A stretch of DNA of 64,000 bases from Hippopus hippopus (lineage: Eukaryota > Mollusca > Bivalvia > Cardiida > Cardiidae). The stretch spans positions 6,138,001 through 6,202,000 of the forward strand of contig OX328109.1 of NCBI GenBank assembly GCA_946811185.2, in the 5' to 3' direction. A program made the position numbers and the translations under genes. Shown here piece after piece: positions 45,301 to 54,207 of this stretch (position 1 is the first letter of the stretch; every line of letters starts with the position of its first letter). The notes beneath the pieces were generated by a model that saw only the letters and a program-made list of their open reading frames with translations, was not told the DNA's origin and made no database searches.

Positions 45301-45976
45301 ATTAACTCTCCAGGCAGATGACAATACTTTAGACTTGTGCATATAGAAAGCATACGATAATAGATGCTAGATGTGGCTCAAGTTATTTGATATATCTTTG
45401 AAAGGGTAGAAAATGCTGCAGATACAGGAGGAAATGCTGGTTAACTCCTAACCAAAAGACAAAATGTAAGACTGGTCCAAATTGAAAGCAGTTGTACATG
45501 AACAACAAATTAAATATTGCACAAATTATGAATTCTGTCTTTGAAGGGGTAGAAAACATTTTGGGAAAGGGAGAAAATTCTGTTTACCAGAATTTTCTCC
45601 TTTTCCCGCAATATTTTCTAAAGTCCTTTTCCTTGGGGTTGTTGAAACTCAGAATCGTGTGGTTAATTAAACTGCTTTTTCTTCCTTTTCCAAATAATCT
45701 TAAAATTTCTTTCTTCAGAATGCTAAAAGAGGTTTCACTTACACAAGTGTTAAGTCTTCAGCTGATGGCTGGATTTTCGATATGTCAAATCGAAAGCATT
45801 TGCAGTAGACAAAATAAATGTGGCCTAAATGAGAAAATTAATCTTTGAAAGGGTACAAAATATTGCGAAAAAAGGACAAAAATGGTGGTTAGAAAACATT
45901 TTCTCCTTTTCACAATGTTTCCAAAATCATTTGTCCACAGGGTCATTAAAATTCAAGATTGCTTGGTACAGGGTTA
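45301..45976 (+). mobile_element. Nested MITE-A group
   Basis: An outer forward copy (from 45301) is cut at its hairpin centre by an inner copy (TTAA at 45441-45444 and 45663-45666). The outer right arm resumes as AACTGCTTTTTCTTCCTTTT. A further copy shares the neighbourhood (45750-45976, TTAA at both ends). Confidence 0.72.
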
Positions 45977-46177
45977 AAAATTTAAATTTCTGTGTTGATA
46001 GGCAAAAGCTGAAAATAAAAAAAAAAGCTTATTTTTCATACTCCATCTCTTTCCATCATTCCCAGCAAAATGTGAAAACCATAAGTACTGGAAGTACTAT
46101 ACATACAAACTCTCAATATTTCCTGATCAGAATATTAATATTGAAGTAATTTCCTGGTGCTTGTATTTGCTTCATGC

Positions 46178-46355
46178 TGTGTGAGATATATAGGATCTGA
46201 CATGAGTTGGTGTTTGAGATAAAATTTTATTAAACGAGTCTACAAAAAATGTTATTAAGCGAGCCTTTGGCGAGCTTAATAACATTTTTTGTGGACAAGT
46301 TAAATAAATTTTTACCTCAAAAGCCAACGAATGTCAGATTCTTTTTATCACATAA
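46178..46355. repeat. Foldback element with about 85-bp arms
   Basis: ACAAAAAATGTTATTAAGC meets its inverse GCTTAATAACATTTTTTGT across a GAGCCTTTGGCGA loop. Arms extend outward with mismatches to GATCTGACATGAGTTGG / CCAACGAATGTCAGATTC. The loop CCTTTGGCGAGC resembles the CCGAAGGCGAGG loop of the 32137 foldback. Confidence 0.75.
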
Positions 46356-47250
46356 CTGTATAACAAGAAATATAGTCCATAATGTGTTAAAACATAGACA
46401 TACATGTATAAAAGAGTAGTGAAATTTACACGAAGCTTATTTGCTTCTTTGACAGGTACATTACGAGTGAAAAATAGTTCGAAAGAAACTTACATTGATT
46501 GATTTTGTTTTGAATCTATAAGTGATTAACTTGACAACTTTATCATGATTTCCAATTTTGACCGTTAATTTCACTCAAAAACCTAGGTCAGCAATGTTTT
46601 AGAAATGAGGTGTATTATTACACACTGCTGACCAAATACAGCACTATTTTCTTATCTTACATGTGTGTGAGACAAGAAAATTCGTAATGGCTATATTACA
46701 TGCAAAACAAGGTGAGTTATGTGATAAAATATGATATTGCATGACACCAAAGGTCTACACAATATCAAAGTTTTCTTACCAAGTGCCATATTGAATATTA
46801 TTATATACAAGTAAATTTTGCAACTCCATTACATGCGTTGCAATCGGATAAAATGACACACATGACAGAAAAAAAGTCTGTATCTACACACTGTGAAATA
46901 CGGTTCAAAGTATGGTGGGATGACGTATCTCGCGCACGGACTAAGCATGCACTGATTTGTGATTTGATTTGTCAAAAAGTTATGCTGCAATATTAATCCG
47001 CCATTCATAAAAACAGAGTTACTACCTTCTAATTTTGTCTCATTTTGTTTACTGTTTTCGGATAAAATGTCAGTAATTGCAAATTGTTGTCGTTGAAATT
47101 TGTAGGTGTATAAAAAAAGGAACACTTCTCACAGCATAAGAAAATTTTGATATCTTGCTCGACATTCAGTCTTGTGCGATATCAAATTTTCTCACGCAGC
47201 TCAATTAAATACAAGCAACAGGAAAGTTACTACAGCATAATATTCCGTAT
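46356..47250. other. No recognised gene; short palindrome at the right end
   Basis: Unique-looking AT-rich sequence. At 47138-47196 GAAAATTTTGATATC and GATATCAAATTTTC form a hairpin. AGACAAGAAAATTCG near 46670 is a possible mate. Confidence 0.45.
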
Positions 47251-47524
47251 GTATAAGAGCCATACTCCGTGAAAAGGGGGGCTTAATGCATTTGCAAAAA
47301 GTACTGAACCATGTCAGCTTGCGCAGTACACACAGGCTGACATGAGCCAAAACTTTTCATTATCTTTAAATTTTCTGCATGTCAAAGGATAATTCTACCT
47401 CATGATTCTGTCGGTTATTTGACAAAATGGATTTTATGGATCCAAATTTAGGTGATGTCTTGCTTGGTATAATGAATCAGGGAGATGCATTAAGCATCCT
47501 TTTGCCAGAGCATGGCTCATATAT
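47251..47524. mobile_element. MITE-B, complete copy
   Basis: TATAAGAGCCATACTCCGTG at the left and CTTTTGCCAGAGCATGGCTC followed by ATATA at the right, with an internal inverted repeat around GTCAGCTTGCGCAGTACACA. Confidence 0.82.
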
Positions 47525-47791
47525 TTTTGACCAGTCAGACTGCAGAGAATATGATACTCTTCCCAAGAGGACTCTGAGCTATGACAGCGCTGCAAACTTT
47601 CTTCGAAATTAGCCAAGCTTAAAATGCTTGACATAAAAGACAACATACAATTTCACTATCTATAAAAATGTCTATCATTACAAAACATAAACTACTATTG
47701 CACATTTACCTACATTTACCTACAACAGCCCTTCCTCCCTGGTCAGTGTTTTGTCTATTTATCTTGTCATTGACTAGGGTTTCTACATGTT

Positions 47792-48751
47792 ATCTCTTCG
47801 GCAAACAACAAAACCTTAGACTTGTCCAAATTGAAAGCAATTACAGACAACAAATTCAATGTGATGCAAACAATGACATTTGTCTTTGAAAGGTATGCTG
47901 GCTACCAGCATTTTCTTCTTTTAACACTATGTTTTCAAAGCTAAAAAATACAAGATAATGTTTCGTAAAGGATTAATATGTACCATAAATAGACATTCGG
48001 ACTTTCTTTACTCCATACCAATTGACAAAATTTTGGACCTGTCAGAATTGAAAGAGTTTGCAGACGACAAACTAAATGTTACTCAAATGATGAAATTTGT
48101 CTTTGAAAAGAAAGAAAACATTGTGGGAAAAGGAGAAAATGCTGCAGCATTTTCTCCATTTCCCATAATGTTTTCAAAAGCCATCTTGGGTCATTAACCC
48201 TTTACCAAACAATCCCAAGTTTTAACAACCCAAAGGAGGAGAATTTTGGAAACCTTGTGGGGGAAAAAAAGAAAATGCTGGTAACCAGCACTTTCACCTT
48301 TTCATACAATGTTGTACACCCTATCAGAGACAAATTAAATCACTTTTAACCACATTAAATTTGTCATTAGATTCTGCCAATGCTTTGAATATGGACAAGT
48401 CCAAAATTTTGACATCTGGTAAAGAGTTAAACAGAATAGTTTGGTAAAAGGTTTATACATACCATACGTAGACAGTCGGGCTCTTATAAATTAACCTTGA
48501 CCTTCCCTAACCTCTTTACCAAATGGTAAAATTTTGGACTTGACCAAATTAAAAGCATTAACAGATGTCCAATTAAATGCAGATCAAATGATGATTTCTG
48601 TCCTTAATATAGTAGAAAACATTGTAGGAAAAGGAGAAAATGCTGGTTACCAGCATTTTCCTAACCAGCATTTTCTCCTTTTCCCACAATGTTTTCAATA
48701 GCCTTTTTCTTTAGGGTTATTAAAACTCGGGACTGTGTGGTAAAGGCTTAC
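47792..48751. mobile_element. Four MITE-A copies in a row
   Basis: 47792-47975 (forward, decayed), 48008-48197 (forward), 48194-48430 (reverse, sharing TTAA with the former), 48510-48751 (forward). The second has a shortened centre (ATGCTGCAGCAT). The fourth has a duplicated right arm (CCAGCATTTTCC then CCAGCATTTTCTCC). Confidence 0.75.
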
Positions 48752-48906
48752 TACAGAGAATGTAGTCACTGATGGATACATAAATTATTACGTATACAAA
48801 CATGTACATTTATTAAGAAATATAGACACTATAAAAACTTGATAAAACTTACAGTGACAAAAATGTTCGGTGGTCTCTTCAGAAACTGGTTTTGATATAA
48901 ATCTTT

Positions 48907-49105
48907 TTAATTCTTTACAAGAAAACAAAATTTTAGACTCGTCTAAATTGAAAGCAAGTACAGACAGAAAAAAAAAAAAAGATTACTCAAATGATGAGAT
49001 TTACCATGAAAATGGGTAGAAAACACTTACAAGAATTTTCACTTTGTCCAACAATGTTTTAAAAAGACGTCTACATAAAGGTCATTAAAATTAGGGATTG
49101 CTTCT
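48907..49105 (+). mobile_element. MITE-A without hairpin
   Basis: TTTAATTCTTTACAAGAAAA at the left and AGGGATTGCTTCTGA at the right. The central palindrome has been lost. Confidence 0.6.
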
Positions 49106-49261
49106 GACGGCCATAAAAACCAAATTCAAATCTCCATGCAGAAAAAATGACCTTGATATTGCAGAGCTATTTTTGGAATCAAACTGTTTTCAAGAAAGAC
49201 AGACTTTTCCTTTTGTGGTCAGACTTTGGCTTGGGGTAAGACTGTTTTACCAAATATTGGG

Positions 49262-49510
49262 CAGTGCATATTGAAGGTCAGACTAAACATCTTATGCATT
49301 TTGCAATCTGATATAAATCTATACTGTCTGAAACTAAAGGTTCGCTTGGCATTGCAGGGGCTATTTCAAATAGAATTGTTTAATCTTTTGCCAAAAATCC
49401 CTGTGTTTTAATAGCCTTGAGAAGGAAGACTTTTGAAAAAATGGTGAAAAAAGGAAAAAATGCTAGTAATCAGTATTTTCTTCTTTACCCCTAATGTTTT
49501 CTACCGCTTT
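49262..49510. repeat. Hairpin J (decayed) and MITE-A left half
   Basis: 49262-49330 resembles J (AATCTGATATAAATCTATAC). 49379-49510 is a reverse MITE-A lacking its right end. Confidence 0.5.
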
Positions 49511-49607
49511 AACTCTTAAATGTTTCATCCAGCTTGACGGTCTAGAATAAAGACTTTGAGATAACAGTTAAAGTCAAAGCTGGAGTACAGACTATAAATT
49601 CTTGGAT

Positions 49608-49819
49608 TTAACTCTTCACCAAATGACAAAATTTTTGACTTGTCAAAATTGAACACATTTGTAGACATCAGATTAAATGTAACTCAAAAACCAAAATTTC
49701 TCTATGGAAGTATAGAAAACATCGTGGGAAAAGGAGAAAATGCTGGTTACCAGCATTTTTTCCCTTTTCAACTTTATTTTAAAAAGCCTCCGTCGTTAGA
49801 CTATTTGGTATAAGGTTAA
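49608..49819 (+). mobile_element. MITE-A copy just downstream of the merlin stop
   Basis: TTAA at 49608-49611 and 49816-49819; hairpin centre GGTTACC. Lies 186 nt beyond the merlin stop codon in the direction of its transcription, so it is probably part of the 3' UTR or immediate flank. Confidence 0.78.
49773..49778 (-). terminator. Candidate merlin polyadenylation signal
   Basis: TTTATT on the plus strand reads AATAAA on the gene strand, 227 nt past the stop codon and inside the MITE-A copy. The intact hexamer is the only evidence. Confidence 0.3.
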
Positions 49820-50004
49820 ACAAAATGGAAAGAAAGCTCACTCCTAAATATCCTATTACAAGTTCTACTAAGATTTTTTAGCTAAGCTTTAGATGCATTG
49901 AAAACTAAGCACTTTTTAAATGCATACATGAGAAGCTGTTTCACAAGGATCAAAGTACAGCACTACTGGAAGACATGGTGATTTTGAATCCCATCTTTTC
50001 CCCA

Positions 50005-50055
50005 TCACAATCCTTCGAACAATGTTACCCGTGATTTAGTTGTACTGGCAGATGC
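50005..50055 (-). CDS. NF2: Merlin last coding exon (stop codon)
   Basis: Acceptor TTTTTTGTAG precedes 50055. Sixteen codons read ASASTTKSRVTLFEGL, then TGA at 50007-50005. This matches the conserved merlin C terminus (KSRVAFFEEL in vertebrates), with TLFEGL in place of AFFEEL. It follows the KYSTLRQ exon in phase 0. These residues belong to the C-terminal domain that packs against FERM lobe F3 in the closed form. Confidence 0.92.
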   Translation of the reverse strand, partial: ASASTTKSRVTLFEGL

Positions 50056-50259
50056 CTACAAAAAAGAACAGAAACATAAACATGAGTAGAAAATCTAATA
50101 ATGAAACATGAACATTGTGTATGGGTGCCAAGGCTCTGCTGCAGTTGCTTTTAGATATAGATTGATCTTTGTTGAAAATTGTAAGTAAAAAAAAGGGCAA
50201 ATGTGTCAAAAATCTCTGACCTTGTTCTATGGGCTCCCCTTGTGATATTTAATAATTAG

Positions 50260-50466
50260 TGTTACGGGAGACCACTCCTTCATCCATGGCTTCATCCCGA
50301 TTTAAATACAATACCTAACAACTGCGTTAGGGAGAATTCTCTTTAGCTCAGTGGTTATGGTGTTGGCCTTTCGTCCGGGCATTCTAGGTTCGAAACATGC
50401 CCGGTCCCTGTATTTCTGCCATGCATTTGTTCATTTGTTTCTTTGTTATGGACCTTGTTCGTAAGA
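50260..50466 (+). repeat. 5' LTR of the TRIM (207 bp)
   Basis: Identical in outline to the 3' LTR except for a 73-nt block (about 50314-50386) present only here. The block holds the A box and an arm of CCGGGCAT/ATGCCCGG, an 8-bp perfect inverted repeat (50376-50383 with 50397-50404). Confidence 0.85.
50344..50396 (+). promoter_or_regulatory. RNA polymerase III-type A and B boxes within the LTR
   Basis: TAGCTCAGTGG at 50344-50354 fits the A box consensus TRGYNNARNNG. GGTTCGAAAC at 50387-50396 fits the B box GGTTCRANNC. Their spacing is like that of tRNA genes. AGGGA upstream (about 50330) and TCCCT downstream (about 50405) could pair as a remnant acceptor stem, but D and T arms are not tRNA-like, so this is a tRNA-derived promoter rather than a tRNA gene. 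Confidence 0.65.
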
Positions 50467-50484
50467 TGGGGGCTCGTCCGGGAT
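50467..50484 (+). promoter_or_regulatory. tRNA-Pro-type primer binding site
   Basis: TGGGGGCTCGTCCGGGAT starts at the first base after the 5' LTR. It is the sequence complementary to the 3' end of tRNA-Pro used for minus-strand priming in many LTR retroelements. All 18 bases match the form I know. Confidence 0.9.
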
Positions 50485-50582
50485 TGGCCACTGAGCCATT
50501 AATCCCATTTGTTGTCCAAAAATGGACTTTCTGCCTAATAAGGCTTTGAGTCATCAATAAATAATGACTTTAAGAGGGGGTG

Positions 50583-50716
50583 TGTTACGGGAGACCACTC
50601 CTTCATGCATGGCTTCATCCGGATTTAAGTACAATAGGTTCGAATCATGCTCGGTCCCTCTATTTCTGCCATGCATTTGTTCATTTGTTTCTTTGTTATG
50701 GACCTTGTTCGTAAGA
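50583..50716 (+). repeat. 3' LTR of the TRIM (134 bp, shortened)
   Basis: Retains both termini and the B box (GGTTCGAATC) but lacks the 73-nt block with the A box. Differs from the 5' LTR at a handful of other positions. Confidence 0.85.
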
Positions 50717-50869
50717 CTAGTCCAAGTCTGAAGTAAATATCTTCAGTAAAGACAGAGATATCAAAAATGTCAAAATTTTTGTACGACAATGGCAACAGGG
50801 CTATATCATTACCTCAATGTTTTCTTAGAAAACAGCCCCGCTGATAGTACAATTAGACAAGAGCATCGC

Positions 50870-51628
50870 AGTGGATGCAGGTGCCAACGCTCACCTGCAA
50901 GTGCTTTTTAGATGAAAATCTTAAGTTGAAAAGGGGGCAAAACTATGTCAAATGTTATGAAAAAAAACATCATTCAAGGTTTTGGCTATTGCCTTTTTCA
51001 AGAGTTTTGAAACACTTCATCCCTCATTCTTAAGCATGTATATATTACTTCAACCATGATATTTTAAAAGTAGGAATTGATATCAACTTTGTTACATATG
51101 TTTCATCCAACATCAATTGTAAAGACAGGAACATGTGAAATTGTAGTCTATGTCGGTGAGATTGAGTGACGGCAAAACGAAAGGATGAAGGAACATCTGA
51201 GAGATGTCTGTTTAAAAAAAGACAGTCAGATAAACTTCCATTTTTCCAAAGGAACATCATTCAAATTCCCACCTAAAAGGACACACAATTTCATATAATG
51301 TTACTTGATGTTTGACAAAGCCTGGGAATGTTGATGTTGTGTAACAAAGTTGACGTCAATTGACATTCTAGTTGAAGAATGTTCTTGAGGGATAAAGTGT
51401 TTAAAAACTCTGTGAAAAATATTTAATGGTTACCTGTCCCTGTTAAATGGGTTTCCCTTTTGATAGTTAACAAATAGTCCAAATTAGAAGTAATATCTTC
51501 AGTACTGACAGAAATATTACACAATGTCTAAGTTTTTGCACAATGATGATGATGCAGACGACGCACATGACAACAGGCCTACTGCATTACCTTGATGCTT
51601 TCTTTGAAAACAACCAAGCCAAAAATAG
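50870..51628 (+). mobile_element. H2 element split by a Penelope-like fragment
   Basis: ACAAGAGCATCGCAGTGGAT at the 5' end and CAACCAAGCCAAAAATAG at the 3' end. The middle of the family consensus (AACTATGTCAAA ... TTACCTGTCCCTGTT) is interrupted from about 50955 to 51410. Confidence 0.72.
50955..51410 (+). pseudogene. Penelope-like element fragment with GIY-YIG relic
   Basis: On the plus strand at about 51128-51280 the frame reads KTGTCEIVVYVGEIE, a stop (TGA, 51167-51169), then RMKEHLRDVCLKKDSQINF followed by HF. The order (C, VYVGE, R..EHL..., HF) resembles the GIY-YIG endonuclease at the C terminus of Penelope-like retroelements. The reading frame is broken. Inverted flanks (AGAGTTTTGAAACACTTCAT near 51001 and its inverse near 51385-51410) resemble their terminal structure. 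Alternative: another GIY-YIG-bearing element. Confidence 0.6.
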
Positions 51629-51639
51629 ATACTACAGCA

Positions 51640-51882
51640 TTCTTTTACACGCTCTCTTATTGGTATGATTAGTGCACATGGCAACCAATAGCTGCCATAG
51701 ATAAATCAGGTATTACCTGTTGTCTGATGGTTATGGGGGAAACAATACCTACCAGTTTCACTGCCTTGAGGGGGGGCAATATTGAAGTTTACAGACTAAT
51801 CTGTCGGACCAGAGAGTTTTTCAGTCTGATGCGCAGCTCTGGGGACTGATGATACTAATTCCGAAAGTTAAAGAACTTTTAC
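51640..51882. other. Merlin intron, no repeat recognised
   Basis: Short unique stretch bordering the donor GTAAAAG at 51882 (gene strand). No feature seen. Confidence 0.5.
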
Positions 51883-52042
51883 CTGTCTAAGTGTTGAGTA
51901 TTTTGTATCTCCTCTCTGTACGTTCTCGTCATGAAGCCGGTCTAACAGGCTGCTTTGATCGTCTATTTTGAGTATGTCTATTTCTGTCTTCAGCTCTCGC
52001 AGCTGTTCTTGTAAATTTTTTGATTTCTCAAGATACTCTAAC
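51883..52042 (-). CDS. NF2: Merlin exon (human exon 15 equivalent)
   Basis: 160 nt; acceptor ACTAATGCAG before 52042, donor CAG|GTAAAAG after 51883. Encodes LEYLEKSKNLQEQLRELKTE, then IDILKIDDQSSLLDRLHDEN and VQRGDTKYSTLRQ. Corresponds to human [20 protein letters not shown]. Starts in phase 2 (completing an AGG Arg codon) and ends in phase 0. Human exon 15 is 163 nt as I recall, so the exon is conserved with one codon less. The KYSTLRQ end resembles Drosophila Merlin. Confidence 0.95.
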
Positions 52043-52099
52043 CTGCATTAGTGAGTATTATATGATCATTATTACACTACACACCACTCATAAAATAAT

Positions 52100-52532
52100 T
52101 GAGAAGTTCAGGCAGGCTAAAATGGGTCAAAATATTTTGCTTTTTGTAAATATTCAGCATGTCCAAAAACTATTCTGCCTCATGATTCAGTTGGTTGTTA
52201 GACAAAATTGATTTTTGGATACATGAATATGGGATGACTGCCTTAATATAATTTATCTCGGCAATACATTAACTCTATACCAACAACAGAATTTTGAATC
52301 TTTCTTGGGAACCTTTCCAAGCATTCCCAGAGCTTAACTTAAATGTGGCTCAAAGGTGGCAAGTTGTTTTTGAAAGGGTAGAAAAAATTATGAGAAAAGG
52401 AGAAAATGCTAGTAACAAGTATTTTTCCCTTTTCTCGCAATGTTTTCAAACGCCTTCATCTTCAAGGTCCTGAAAGCCCGGGATTTTGTGGTACAGGGTT
52501 AAACCCCCTTCTGCCAGAGCATGGCTCATTTA
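52100..52532. mobile_element. MITE-B split by a MITE-A at its TTAA
   Basis: The MITE-B text runs to GGCAATACA at 52268 and resumes after 52502 with ACCCCCTTCTGCCAGAGCAT. Intact MITE-B reads GCATTAAACCCCC, so MITE-A entered at that TTAA and duplicated it. The MITE-B left end is lost. Confidence 0.82.
52269..52502 (+). mobile_element. MITE-A inserted in MITE-B
   Basis: TTAA at 52269-52272 and 52499-52502; CTCTATACCAACAACAGAAT left end, GTGGTACAGGGTTAA right end, degenerate hairpin. Confidence 0.82.
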
Positions 52533-52932
52533 AAATGGTCAGAGGTATAGAGCTTGATATAGATCAATTTTTGCTCCGAACAGGATAAGCTTTCTTATTT
52601 CATGCTTTCCCGTAGGTTATCGAGAAATATCGGTGAAATATTTTTCGATATTTCATGGTTACGACCAGTGAAAATACCGATTTAGATATTCTAACTCTTC
52701 AATTGAAGGCGGAAACAGTTGTTCCCCGCGCACTAGTTACCTAGGTAAAATGCGCATGCCTCACAACCAGATGGAAATATGATGTAATTTACCTTACACT
52801 TCTCGCGCTTGACGTAATAGTGTAATGCGTTGCTATGCGAAGGGGGTATGCCACGGGGTATACCCAAAAAAGAACTGTAATATTGAAAAGGTGTTAAACA
52901 TCATACCATGATGAGAATCAAAACAATTCTAC

Positions 52933-53090
52933 CTTTCTTTTTCTATCTCCTGTGTGAGCTGATCCATATCCCCCGTAACTATCAGATCACAACTGGCCTC
53001 TGTTGACGACTCATTAGGCCCATCAAAGGCTGTGTCAAGTGTTAGATGTGTGGCAAGATCAGATGTCAAATTTGGGATGGTATACAAATC
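52933..53090 (-). CDS. NF2: Merlin exon (human exon 14 equivalent)
   Basis: 158 nt; acceptor ATTCTTGTAG, donor AAAG|GTAGAA. Encodes DLYTIPNLTSDLATHLTLDT, then AFDGPNESSTEASCDLIVTG and DMDQLTQEIEKE plus two bases of the next Arg. IPNLTSD corresponds to human IPSFNLIGDS. DMDQLTQEIEKE aligns with DMKRLSMEIEKE, placing a Thr (codon 52955-52953) at the human Ser518 phosphorylation site. About ten codons longer than human exon 14 in the poorly conserved linker. Confidence 0.94.
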
Positions 53091-53146
53091 CTACAAGAAT
53101 ATATTGGTTTACAACTCTTGCCAGGACTTAAATTCTCAGTATTTAT

Positions 53147-53425
53147 TGAACTCTTTACTACATGACAATATTTTCAACTGGTCCAAATTCAAAGTATTAA
53201 AAAACGACAAATTGAATATAGCACAAATGACCAGACTTGTTTCTGAAAGAATAGAAAAGAATGCTGGAAAAGAAGAAAATGCTGGTAACCTGCATTTTCT
53301 TCTTATTCCACCATATTTTCTACCCTTTCAAGCAAATTTCAAATCTTGAGTCACATTCATTTTGTCGTCTTCAAAAGCTTTGAATTGGGACAAGCCTAAA
53401 ATTTTGTCGTTTGGTAAAGAGTTAA
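53147..53425. mobile_element. MITE-A, both ends of the same type
   Basis: Left ACTCTTTACTACATGACAAT and right TTTGGTAAAGAGTTAA, inverse copies of the same end, as in the 18206 copy; hairpin centre GGTAACC. Lies in a merlin intron. Confidence 0.7.
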
Positions 53426-53660
53426 GATATTTCTAAATTTCCTGTAAGAGTTTTTGCAAGGATCAGTGGGAACATGACATGATCAGTAAGATTCTTTGAT
53501 AATGAGGAGTCATATTCAAACCAGTATGATGACATCAAATTTGATGTAATAAAAACAGACGGAGATACCAACTGCAAAACTACCACCCCTTTATTAAAAA
53601 GCCAAAAATAGCACCTTTCTACAGAATGTAACTGTACAGTTTAATAATTACATCGAAAAA

Positions 53661-53936
53661 TATATATACTCAGCGTCAATGAAAAGTCACCAGGTACTAA
53701 AGTTGAATAATTTTCACCTTGCCACAAAAGAGAAATTTTCAATTATGTTGAACGTTATTATACTCATTTCCCGACCCGTATCTGACAACTTCCACGTGCT
53801 TGCACATCTGAGTAGTCCGTCTTTCTTTGCACGTGCAAAAATACATTTTAATCAATTTTCCGATGGCAAACTATCCAAGGTTCACTTTCTTTTCGTCTCT
53901 TACCTGGTGACTTTTCATTGACGCTGAGTATATATA
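53661..53936. mobile_element. TIR element with perfect 36-bp inverted repeats
   Basis: TATATATACTCAGCGTCAAT and the following 16 bases (53661-53696) are repeated exactly in inverse at 53901-53936. The 204 bp between has no transposase. TA-rich ends suggest a Tc1/mariner-type non-autonomous element with TA target duplication. Lies in a merlin intron. The 80-codon frame over it starts inside the left repeat and is incidental. Confidence 0.88.
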
Positions 53937-54049
53937 GTTGTGGTCATAGGAGTTTACAAGTTCTTTTGATATACGTAATAAAAACTAAATGAGCCCCATT
54001 AAAAGAACACAACCATTCTGTGAGCTAAAAATAAAGAAACACAACTTAC

Positions 54050-54158
54050 AGGGTATACAGCTGACCCTCTTTGTACATCCATCAACTTTTCCTTCGCCAT
54101 TCTTTCTGCTATCCTTGCTTGTCTAAGTTCTTCTTTCAACATCTCAGCTTCGTGTGCT
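54050..54158 (-). CDS. NF2: Merlin exon (human exon 13 equivalent)
   Basis: 109 nt; acceptor ATACTTCAG, donor CCT|GTAAGT. The first base completes an Arg codon, then AHEAEMLKEELRQARIAERM and AKEKLMDVQRGSAVYP. Aligns with human [20 protein letters not shown]: the end of the coiled coil passing into the proline-containing linker. Confidence 0.94.
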
Positions 54159-54207
54159 CTGAAGTATTACTAAAGTTTCAGTTACAAGTGTATTCTGTAG
54201 AAATCCG

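Larger units (their letters stand above)
50260..50716 (+). mobile_element. TRIM: miniature LTR retrotransposon, non-coding
   Basis: Two direct terminal repeats beginning TGTTACGGGAGACCACTCC and ending TTGTTCGTAAGA enclose only 116 bp. The internal part opens directly with an 18-nt primer binding site and ends with a polypurine tract (AAGAGGGGG, 50572-50580). There is no gag or pol. The flanks TTAG/CTAG fit a 4-bp target duplication with one mismatch, and the host H2 repeat reconnects across it. TRIMs are mobilised by proteins of autonomous partners; no partner is visible here. Whether it can still move is unknown. Confidence 0.85.
50108..50840 (+). mobile_element. H2 element split by the TRIM
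   Basis: The left part (to 50259) has TGGGTGCCAAGGCTCTGCTG, GCAAATGTGTCAAAAATCTC and GGGCTCCCCTTGTGATATTT. It resumes at 50717 with CTAGTCCAAGTCTGAAGTAA, which matches the same region of the H2 copies at 23818 and 60805. The exact reconnection gives the pre-insertion site of the TRIM. Confidence 0.75.

Noticed and set aside
50326..50408. tRNA gene inside the LTR
   Set aside because: The promoter boxes fit, but D and T stems do not pair and the strongest pairing (CCGGGCAT/ATGCCCGG) is not a tRNA arm.
53679..53921. 80-codon frame in a merlin intron
   Set aside because: Begins inside the 36-bp terminal repeat of a transposon and shows no recognisable motif.
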